Shown here piece after piece: positions 7,101-12,946 of a stretch of DNA of 30,776 nt (position 1 is the first letter of the stretch; every line of letters begins with the position of its first letter). The notes below the pieces were generated by a model. It saw only the letters and a program-made list of their open reading frames with translations. It did no database searches and was not told the origin of the DNA. Origin of the DNA: Actinotignum schaalii_C (GTDB taxonomy: Bacteria; Actinomycetota; Actinomycetes; Actinomycetales; Actinomycetaceae); NCBI RefSeq assembly GCF_034119425.1, contig NZ_JAWUEL010000025.1, positions 1-30,776 on the forward strand. The letters run 5' to 3'. A program made the translations under genes and the position numbers.

Positions 7101-7489
7101 GGTTTTAAATCTCCCCAGCGGCAATTCGGTGCTTTTGGTGGCAGAAAGCCCTTGAGGTTCGATTGATAAGGGAAGGCCGTGATTTTTTGGTCCGATGTGT
7201 TGGTGTACGTCACGGCGAAGCGTAGTTCTTCCCCAATTCGTACGGAGCCTTCATCTCCATCGTCAATACGCTCGAAAGTTATCTTCATGTATGAAGATTT
7301 GGTAGAATCTTGGTCTTGACTAGGTGTTGGCGGTTTTGCGGTGTCGAGAGTTTCCGTGGGGGCAGGCTTGGCTGCGGGGGACTCTTCCCCCGGGCTAGCC
7401 CACGCTGTCAACGGCGTGACCGTGAGGGCAACCGTGGCAGATAGTGCCGCGAATGCCTTCCACCCACGCCGGGGGTGAGGAGTTGACAT
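4142..7489 (-). CDS. nanH: Large secreted sialidase (GH33) with CBM32-like and GDWDGDG repeats
   Basis: A 1115-residue exported sialidase that would release sialic acid from host glycans. The start is ATG 7489, giving a signal peptide (residues 1-31, basic PRRGWK, hydrophobic core, AWA). Domains in order: an Ig-like segment at 65-185; a GH33 propeller at about 205-565 with YRIP (Arg222), acid/base Asp247, Glu425, Arg444, Arg501 and nucleophile Tyr529, and Asp-boxes near 259, 335, 401, 449 and 510. Next come a NEW3-type beta domain at about 570-665, an F5/8C or CBM32-like galactose-binding domain at about 675-818, a Pro/Asp/Ser linker at 827-885, and five 45-residue repeats with GDWDGDG at 911-1115. 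No LPXTG is present, so the repeats may provide wall binding (inference). Two TTGTCAGACAA operators lie upstream, linking it to the transporter operon. Confidence 0.93.
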   Translation of the reverse strand: MSTPHPRRGWKAFAALSATVALTVTPLTAWASPGEESPAAKPAPTETLDTAKPPTPSQDQDSTKSSYMKITFERIDDGDEGSVRIGEELRFAVTYTNTSDQKITAFPYQSNLKGFLPPKAPNCRWGDLKPGETQGCSSITYTVTEDDAEEGAFTPYVVFRATKDRNGTEVLQDNIRAELPELVVLNEHIKDQPDPSTIPTDRKDMKTVRLAKKGDKPNHCYRIPALTQAKNGWILAAYDGRPGSCADSPNPNHITLRISKDKGRSWEAPKEILQGKGSIHDSDKYGYSDPSFVVNEETGRIFLFSVFSYDKRFQDSQPGTDSNDRNVLHAQFIYSDNHGETWSDPRIITKDITFDENIRSRFAASGAGIQLKYGPHKGRLIQQFTMTMPNGKGYAAVSVYSDDNGATWTPGQPVYGNMDENKVVELSDGTVMLNSRSSDGIMARKIAFSKDGGQTYTPMQVEWQLPDPRNNASIIRAFPNAPQGSAQAKILLYSSSSATSRSNGLVRISYDDGRTWSVGKQFKRGAMSYSTMWALQDGRYGIFYEGDNNDMLYAHFHLDWLNSLPVSAVPADNAKVYRGKSTIPLSITNTGGEALGNLVATPTELPSGWSAEAVTVENLKAGETRIVQVPVTIDKMALSNKQPYKIPFRLTSGDKVAVNGFAEATLADRVCESKPELVDGISLANALPEETRQENNGAANLLDGNLDTIWHTPWSKRIKLPLDVDLNLPKAENIGRVDVYPRMAGGNNGRIRSAELWAGKDAASAVKVAEGNFKDSTDPATFLFDAKDTKFLRLHITGTYGNVRNTLASAAEIKVYRMTEVKDGCVEPTPDPTPDPSPDPAPKPNPSPDPSPAPSPEPTPGTDPTPGTPDPSPTPSPEPTPDPSKPAVPESHGNANYLSNSWTSTVADLVFSYGRSGDEVLVGDWDGDGKETLAVRRGNQFFVKNTLGGGNADTVFSYGKAGDKVVVGDWDGDGKDTFAVIRGNKVFVKNSLTSGNADTVFSYGKTGDKLIVGDWNGDGKDTFAAVRGNRFFIKNSLAGGNADATFSFGRVGDEVIVGDWDGDGVDTVGVRRGNVIHTADANGNTTGSLAYGRTSDQLLIGDWDGDGIDTPGVRR
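4145..4759 (-). repeat. 135-bp coding repeats, five units
   Basis: Inside the sialidase 3' end, units of 45 codons begin with FSYG-type segments at residues 911, 956, 1001, 1046 and 1089 and carry GDW(D/N)GDG 12 residues later. The spacing is constant for the first four, and the last is slightly shorter. The acidic D-x-D-x-D-G pattern suggests calcium binding. Near-identical DNA in neighbouring units would allow the copy number to change by recombination. Confidence 0.9.
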
Positions 7490-7535
7490 TGTGCTATTAC
7501 CTTTCTGGCAGACATCATCGTCTCGCCTGACGCTG

Positions 7536-7596
7536 TTGTCAGACAAAAACGAAAATAGCACAGCAACTCCGCACTTGGAAAGTTGTTGTCAGACAA
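7536..7596 (-). promoter_or_regulatory. Sialidase promoter region with two NanR-type operators
   Basis: Two exact copies of the palindrome TTGTCAGACAA lie at 7536-7546 and 7586-7596, exactly 50 bp apart. On the minus strand a plausible promoter sits between them: TTTCCA, 18 bp, TATTTT. One operator then falls just upstream of the -35 and the other at the likely start site. The spacing is close to five helical turns, which could allow looping or cooperative binding. The rest of 7490-7885, up to the Abi gene, holds no gene that I can see. Confidence 0.75.
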
Positions 7597-7885
7597 GAAT
7601 GCTCAGCGGAACAGCGTTCCGGTCACATAAAACAGTGTTTCGGGCATGCAGAACGACGTTGTGGTCATGCTGTGGAACGTTGTTTTGGTGGATGTCGCGG
7701 CCGTGGCGGGTCTATTTCTCCGCGCTTCGGTACGACGGCGCAGCTCAGTCGGCACGTACTTTTCCTAGAGAGTACCGCTCTGATTATAGCGATTGGAACG
7801 AACCCGCAGGTAGGCCCAGGCTGGTGGGGTGTACCAGGGGGTTAGTCAAAAAAGCGCTCTTGATGTGCTGGGCAATCTTGTCGGG

Positions 7886-8731
7886 TCAAGTTGTTCCGGG
7901 AGAAGTGACGCGAAGCAAATGTGCCATCACTGTCAGCACGCCGAAGACCTTTTCGCTTTGGCCTTCGGGAAGCGACTCGAATTCAGACAGGGTCCGTAAT
8001 GCTGCGGTCGGCGCTGGGACGAAGGATTTATTCCACAGACGTCCGTGATGAGCACAGATATTACGAACCACAGTTAGTTGCTCCAGCCAACGCATCAGAG
8101 GTGGTTGTGTTTTCGCTTTTCGTTGCTGGTTTTTCGACAAGGTTTCAAGGTAAATGTCAATGTTCAACCCTCTGGAAATCTCACGTTGTTCCTTGGCGGG
8201 AAGGCCTTCAAATAGTCGTGAAATATCCGCAAAATCGAGTATTTCAGCTAGAACCCAGAATGGGTACTTTCCGTCGTACTCGTCGCGGTAATGTTTGATT
8301 GCTTCATTGTTTTGCCCGACTCTGGCAACCCGTTTCTGCACCGTTGCCATCCATTTTTCATGGTTGAAAGATGGGCGAAAGTAGCTAGGGTTGGTATACC
8401 CTAAGGGGGCGTCTACGCATAGCACTTCTCCGATGCGAGTCCGCATTGTAATCTCGATGCGTTCCATGCCGTCGTGGACAAGTGTGCGGAGTTTTCTATC
8501 CGCCTCATAAAGCTCAACTGCGGCCAGAAACGTGGTGCCTGGTGCAAAGATGTCGCGGCGGTGTCCGTTGGGCATGAGGATACGAGCCGGATACCAATAT
8601 GCTGACAGGCGGTAGTAGCTCACATTGGTTAACCATTGCCGAGCTAAAGCGGCATCAACATCCATGCCGCGGTCACGCAGCAGGCCAATATGCTCATCAA
8701 TGGTTGCGGCTGGCTTCACCTGCTTGGTCAA
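7886..8731 (-). CDS. Abi-family (AbiD/F-like, HEPN) phage-resistance protein
   Basis: A 281-residue protein of the Abi_2 type. It has the characteristic N-terminal segment around residues 31-47 (WLTNVSYYRLSAYWYPAR) and a central FADISRLFEGLP stretch. Near the C terminus is RNICAHHGRLWN with Arg223 and His228 as the R-x4-H motif of HEPN ribonucleases. Family members act in abortive infection, probably by RNA cleavage once phage is sensed. The start is TTG at 8731 with AGGGG 5 nt upstream; no better in-frame ATG is placed near a ribosome binding site. The gene is visibly more AT-rich than its neighbours and sits alone between the sialidase and its presumed regulator, suggesting horizontal acquisition. 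No separate antitoxin gene is seen. Confidence 0.85.
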   Translation of the reverse strand: MTKQVKPAATIDEHIGLLRDRGMDVDAALARQWLTNVSYYRLSAYWYPARILMPNGHRRDIFAPGTTFLAAVELYEADRKLRTLVHDGMERIEITMRTRIGEVLCVDAPLGYTNPSYFRPSFNHEKWMATVQKRVARVGQNNEAIKHYRDEYDGKYPFWVLAEILDFADISRLFEGLPAKEQREISRGLNIDIYLETLSKNQQRKAKTQPPLMRWLEQLTVVRNICAHHGRLWNKSFVPAPTAALRTLSEFESLPEGQSEKVFGVLTVMAHLLRVTSPGTT

Positions 8732-8747
8732 CGCTGCCCCTAGAAGC

Positions 8748-8794
8748 GGTAAAAAGAGATCCAGCCCACTCCCGACCGGAGTCGAGGCGGGCTG
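8748..8794 (-). terminator. Terminator of the FCD regulator gene
   Basis: On the minus strand CAGCCC/GGGCTG (8789-8794 with 8762-8767) encloses an inner ACTCC/GGAGT stem. It is followed after GATC by TCTTTTT. It lies about 70 bp past the regulator stop and just before the Abi start. Confidence 0.7.
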
Positions 8795-8864
8795 AACGAT
8801 TACTACTCAATGTAGTCGATTATAAGCACGGTGTGCAAGTCCTGTGACTAAAAACTTGACCCCG

Positions 8865-9851
8865 TCACAACACCCCGGAAACCCGCGACGTTGGATCCGC
8901 GATATCGGCAAAGGAGGCGGCTCGCTGTGCCCGCGCGGCAATATCCGCGGCGCGCTCGGCTCTTTCGGCGCGCTCAGCCTCGTGCTGCTGGGTAGCGGCC
9001 TGAGCGGTAAGCGCCTCTGGCGGGGCTTCCGGATCCTCGGAATCCCCGAGTGTACTTTCCGTGCTTCCCCCGGAATTCGCGTGCTGCTGAGCTGCTTCAT
9101 GGCGGTCAATAATCATATTGAGGGGCCGGTAGTGGTCAATGACTGCCCCGCGATACGCGAAAATATCACCATCTTCGGCGGCCTGAATAATACGTTTATG
9201 TGCCTGAGCGGTTTCGAGGAGGAGTTCGTCAACGTCGTCGTCTAAATCGCGCAGCGCAATAGAGTGCACCACCCACAGTGCCGTGACCATCTCTAACGCG
9301 ACCTCGTTATCGAGCGCGGACGTCATCGCAATGTGGAACTCAATATCTTCGTGCTGGAAATTTTCCCCGCGCAGTGCTTTTTCGGTCATCCGCGCCACGA
9401 TGTCGTGCAGGTTATCGTGATGGGTGCCCGACAGTGCCCGCACCACGCCTTCCGCCATCCCCAGGTCCAGATATTCGCGCAGCTGGGCCACGCTTTCCAC
9501 CGCGCCCGTACCGGCGCCGGCCCGTGCGGAGGAACGCAGCAGCAAAGATTCCACCAGCGGGGAGAGGGACATATTCGCCACCTGGGTGCCCTTCCCGCGC
9601 TGCGAGGTAACGATATCTAGCGCCGCCAGCTTGGACAGGGCCTCGCGCACCGAGGAACGTGACACCCCGAGTTCCCGGCACAGCTCCGCTTCGGTGGGGA
9701 GCTTCGCGCCGGGTTGTAGGCGTTCTTCAATAATTCGTTGTTTCAAAGCGTCCATGACCAAATCGGCGCGATCCGAGCCGGAACCGGTGTGGCCGCCGGT
9801 GGCCCGCATAGCGCCCTGCGTGGCATGTGACTGCGCGTCGTCGGGCATCAT
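8865..9851 (-). CDS. nanR: GntR-family FCD transcriptional regulator, probable sialic acid regulator
   Basis: A 328-residue FadR-subfamily regulator. A winged helix-turn-helix spans about residues 28-92 (LPTEAELCRELGVSRSSVRE, wing QRGKGTQV). An FCD ligand domain spans about 118-250 with the likely metal ligands Asp169, His173, His218 and His240. Beyond it is an unusual 75-residue tail, acidic then Ala/Glu/Arg-rich and probably coiled coil (about 290-315). The gene is divergent from the sialic acid transporter operon. The palindrome TTGTCAGACAA, of the TNGTNNNACNA kind bound by FadR-type regulators, lies in that operon's promoter and before the secreted sialidase. I infer repression relieved by sialic acid or an intermediate such as ManNAc-6-P or GlcN-6-P. 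The start is ATG 9851 with AGGTG upstream; the next codon is also ATG. Confidence 0.87.
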   Translation of the reverse strand: MMPDDAQSHATQGAMRATGGHTGSGSDRADLVMDALKQRIIEERLQPGAKLPTEAELCRELGVSRSSVREALSKLAALDIVTSQRGKGTQVANMSLSPLVESLLLRSSARAGAGTGAVESVAQLREYLDLGMAEGVVRALSGTHHDNLHDIVARMTEKALRGENFQHEDIEFHIAMTSALDNEVALEMVTALWVVHSIALRDLDDDVDELLLETAQAHKRIIQAAEDGDIFAYRGAVIDHYRPLNMIIDRHEAAQQHANSGGSTESTLGDSEDPEAPPEALTAQAATQQHEAERAERAERAADIAARAQRAASFADIADPTSRVSGVL

Positions 9852-10094
9852 GACACCTAAGGTATCGGAAAACGGATGTTTTCAAAAGATGCGCGTAGAA
9901 ATATTGAAAAGGGTCACGTTACGCCCGTTTTCGCGCACTTTCATTCCGTTCGGGGCAGTTTCGAGGTGGTTTCGGGGCGGTACGACGACGCCCGCGCGGC
10001 CGCCGCCGCGCGGGGTGCGCCCAGCCGTCGGTCGCCCCGCTTTCCAGGTTCATCACAAATTGGTCACAGTTTACTCACAAGCCAGATACCGGGC

Positions 10095-10123
10095 TTGCAC
10101 AAAGTTGTCAGACAATCTAGAGT
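10095..10123 (+). promoter_or_regulatory. Sialic acid operon promoter with internal operator
   Basis: TTGCAC (10095-10100), a 17-bp spacer and TAGAGT (10118-10123) form a good vegetative promoter. The exact palindrome TTGTCAGACAA at 10105-10115 lies inside the spacer, so bound repressor would block RNA polymerase. About 90 nt of leader precede the lipoprotein ATG. In the rest of the 370-bp divergent region (9852-10220) I see no further operator and no clear regulator promoter, only one copy of GGTACGACGACGCC at 9979. Confidence 0.82.
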
Positions 10124-10220
10124 CATAGATACGCGACGCTAAAGATGGTTGTCGCACGCGAAAAAATAGCGGAAATTCGGCAGTGAATTTCCGGAAGAAC
10201 TCAAAGGAGAGGACACTTCA

Positions 10221-11822
10221 ATGACACGCATGAAGTGGGGCGCCAAGGCCACGGCCGTGCTGGCCGCTGGTGTGCTGGCGCTGTCCGGCTGCGGTGGCGG
10301 TGGATCTGACACCGGCAAGAGCGGTGGAGATGCACCCGAGAAGGCCGCAGTTCCCTCGGGACAGCCGGCAAAGGGTGGCACCATTCGCGCGGCAGCCGCC
10401 TATGAATCCAATAACTACCATCCTTCGTCTACCTCGTCCGCGCTGGCAACCGGCGCGAATATGCACGTGGTGGAGGGTCTGTACGAACTGGATTACCACG
10501 ACTACAAGCCCTACCGCGCTCTGGCCAAGGAAGATGCGCCCACCAAGGTGACCGATACCCAGTACGAAGTTTCGCTGCGTGATGGCGCGAAGTTCTCGGA
10601 CGGCACCCCGGTGACCACGGATGACGTGGTCAAGTCCTTCGAGCGGTCCACCGCTGAGGGCAATATCTACCTGCCGATGCTCAGCTTCATTGACAACGTG
10701 CAGAAGAAGGATGACAAGACTGTCACCATCAACCTCAAGCATCCCTTCTCGCTGGTTAAGGAACGCCTGGCCCTCGTCAAGATCGTTCCGGCTTCGATGA
10801 GCGATGATGAGCTGACCTCGAAGCCCATGGGTACCGGTCCGTGGAAGTACGATGAGATCACCAGCGCCCACATCAAGTTCTCCCCGAATGAGAACTACAA
10901 TGGGCAGTTCCCGGCCACCGCGGAAGCGATGCAGTGGGAGATCCTCAAGGACGATACCGCTCGTACCACCGCCTTCCAGCAGGGCACCGTGGATGTTATC
11001 GAAGCGGCCCCGGCCGATGCTGAAGCTCTTATCAAGGGTGCCGGCGGTGTGATTGACGCGGTTCAGGGCTTCAACCTGCCCTTCCTGCTCTTCAACACCA
11101 AGAAGGCTCCGCTTGATAACAACAAGGTGCGCCAGGCGTTCTTCTACGCTGTTGATACTGAGAAGCTGATCTCCAACGCGCTCTCGGGTAATGCGAAGGC
11201 CGCCAAGTCCTTCCTCCCGGAGAGCCATCCGAACTTCCACGAAGCTTCCACGGTCTACAAGTACAACCCTGAGAAGGCCAAGGAACTGCTCAAGGAGGCC
11301 GGTGTTGAGAACCTCGACATCAAGCTGCTGACCACCGATCACCCGTGGATCACCGCCCTGGCTCCGCAGATCAAGAACGATCTGGCCGCCGTTGGTATCA
11401 ACGCGACCATCGAATCCCAGGCTTCCTCGGCGCTCTACGCCAATAACCTGGACGTCGATAACCCGACCTTCGATGTTGCTCTCGCCCCCGGCGATCCCTC
11501 GGTCTTCGGTCAGGACCCCGACCTCCTGCTCAGCTGGTGGTACGGCGATAACACCTGGACCAAGAAGCGCACCCAGTGGGGTGGCTCCGAGAAGTTCAAG
11601 GAACTGCACCAGTACATGGATAAGGCTGTCACCCTTGAAGGCGACGCCCAGCAGCAGGAATGGAACAAGGCCTTCGATCTGGTATCCGAAGAAGTTCCGC
11701 TCTACCCGCTCTTCCACCGTCAGATGCTGACCGCGTACTACCCGGACAAGGTCACCAACTTCTCCCCGATCTCGACGACCGGCCTTGATTTCATCAACGC
11801 TGGCGCCGCGGCTGGAAAGTAA
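10221..11822 (+). CDS. Sialic acid ABC transporter solute-binding lipoprotein (family 5)
   Basis: A 533-residue extracytoplasmic substrate-binding lipoprotein of the peptide/opine (DppA/OppA-like) family. The lipobox LSGC is at residues 21-24, followed by a Gly/Ser-rich linker. The SBP_bac_5 body runs from about 50 to 520, with the typical segments YEVSLRDGAKFSDGTP and GTGPWKYDEI. The ribosome binding site AAGGAGAGG lies 9 nt before the ATG. It is first in the operon with two permease and two ATPase parts and the full sialic acid breakdown set. That argues for sialic acid as the substrate, as in SatABCD-type transporters, rather than peptides. A sialylated oligosaccharide is an alternative, given the cytoplasmic sialidase. 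Confidence 0.9.
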   Translation: MTRMKWGAKATAVLAAGVLALSGCGGGGSDTGKSGGDAPEKAAVPSGQPAKGGTIRAAAAYESNNYHPSSTSSALATGANMHVVEGLYELDYHDYKPYRALAKEDAPTKVTDTQYEVSLRDGAKFSDGTPVTTDDVVKSFERSTAEGNIYLPMLSFIDNVQKKDDKTVTINLKHPFSLVKERLALVKIVPASMSDDELTSKPMGTGPWKYDEITSAHIKFSPNENYNGQFPATAEAMQWEILKDDTARTTAFQQGTVDVIEAAPADAEALIKGAGGVIDAVQGFNLPFLLFNTKKAPLDNNKVRQAFFYAVDTEKLISNALSGNAKAAKSFLPESHPNFHEASTVYKYNPEKAKELLKEAGVENLDIKLLTTDHPWITALAPQIKNDLAAVGINATIESQASSALYANNLDVDNPTFDVALAPGDPSVFGQDPDLLLSWWYGDNTWTKKRTQWGGSEKFKELHQYMDKAVTLEGDAQQQEWNKAFDLVSEEVPLYPLFHRQMLTAYYPDKVTNFSPISTTGLDFINAGAAAGK

Positions 11823-11887
11823 ATAATCGCGTGACTCAGCGCTGACGACACGCGCGGCGCTGGTTCAAAGAACACACGGTAATGCGA

Positions 11888-11921
11888 GGGCCGGGGGTGG
11901 TGTAAACCCCACCCCCGGCCC
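11888..11921 (+). terminator. Intercistronic hairpin after the binding-protein gene
   Basis: GGGCCGGGGGTGG (11888-11900) and CCACCCCCGGCCC (11909-11921) form a perfect 13-bp stem with an 8-nt loop. No T tract follows. In ABC operons such stems stabilise the upstream mRNA or partly terminate, so the binding protein is made in excess over the membrane parts. Confidence 0.75.
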
Positions 11922-11987
11922 GAGCTTTGCCCAAATACTCCCTCAAATAGTCAACGCGGGGCGCCGCAGCCCCGAGGAGATATTGCA

Positions 11988-12944
11988 GTGAACAACCTTC
12001 TCAGACTCATCGGGCGCCGCCTGCTGGTGCTTCCGATCATGGTTCTGGGCGTTGCCTTCCTCGTCTTCTTCCTGATGTCCTTCTCTAAGATCGATCCGGC
12101 CTATTCGGCCCTCGGTGAAGGGGCATCTGAAGAAGCTCTGGAAGCCTACCGTCAGGCCATGGGACTCAATGATCCCTGGCTCGCTCAGTTCTGGAACTTC
12201 CTCGTCAACTTCGTGCAGGGCGACCTGGGCACGTACGGCGCCAACCAAGCTTCGGTGGCCGAGCGCGTGGGTGAGGCCTTCCCCATCACCATGCAGTTGA
12301 CCTTCCTCGGCCTTATTATCGCCGTTATTCTCGCTTTCGTCTTCGGTGTCATTGCCGCGCTCTACCGCGATAAGTGGCCCGACAAGATCATCCGCGTCTT
12401 CTCCATCGCTTTCATCGCAACGCCTTCCTTCTGGCTGGCCGTTCTTATGATCCTGGCGTTCTCCGTCAATATGCCTCTGCTTCCGGCATCCGGCGCGCTC
12501 CCGGCTTTCAGTGAAGACCCGGCCGGTTGGTTGGCGCGCATGGCGCTGCCGGCTATCGCCCTGGGTGTCCCGGTGGCCGGTTCCCTCACCCGTGTTATTC
12601 GTACCTCGATGGTGGAGGAACTCGATAAGGACTACGTGCGTACCGCTATCGGTGCAGGTATCCCCAAGCGCGTGGTGGTTTCCCGCAACGTGCTGCGCAA
12701 TGCCCTTATCTCCCCGGTGACCGTGCTCGGTCTACGTATCGGCTACCTCATGGGTGGCGCTGTGGTTATTGAAGTTATCTTCAACATGCGCGGCATGGGT
12801 ATGGCTATCCTCGAAGGCGTCCAGCAGAACTACCCCCTCCTGGTGCAGGGCGTGGTCCTCGTGGTGGCCTTGGCCTTCATCGTCGTCAATATTGTGGTTG
12901 ACATGCTTTACGTGCTGATCAACCCGCGTATCCGGGAGGTCTAA
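11988..12944 (+). CDS. ABC transporter permease, DppB type
   Basis: A 318-residue inner-membrane permease with about six transmembrane helices: an N-terminal helix at 11-31, then helices near 100-125, 137-158, 180-200, 245-265 and 286-312. The EAA-type loop that contacts the ATPase is around residues 210-235 (ELDKDYVRTAIGAGIPKRVV). The start is GTG 11988 with GAGGAG 8 nt upstream. The stop is 2 bp before the next gene, so translation is probably coupled. It forms the transport channel together with the permease half of the following fusion protein. Confidence 0.92.
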   Translation: MNNLLRLIGRRLLVLPIMVLGVAFLVFFLMSFSKIDPAYSALGEGASEEALEAYRQAMGLNDPWLAQFWNFLVNFVQGDLGTYGANQASVAERVGEAFPITMQLTFLGLIIAVILAFVFGVIAALYRDKWPDKIIRVFSIAFIATPSFWLAVLMILAFSVNMPLLPASGALPAFSEDPAGWLARMALPAIALGVPVAGSLTRVIRTSMVEELDKDYVRTAIGAGIPKRVVVSRNVLRNALISPVTVLGLRIGYLMGGAVVIEVIFNMRGMGMAILEGVQQNYPLLVQGVVLVVALAFIVVNIVVDMLYVLINPRIREV

Positions 12945-12946
12945 TC

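Noticed and set aside
9424..10128. Plus-strand frame of 234 residues opposite the regulator
   Set aside because: It is antisense to the FCD regulator and runs into the promoter region of the transporter operon; it has Arg/Ser/Pro-rich composition with no motif.
10218..11717. Minus-strand frame of 499 residues opposite the binding-protein gene
   Set aside because: It is a reverse-frame shadow caused by codon bias of a highly GC-biased gene; the plus strand carries lipobox, ribosome binding site and family motifs.
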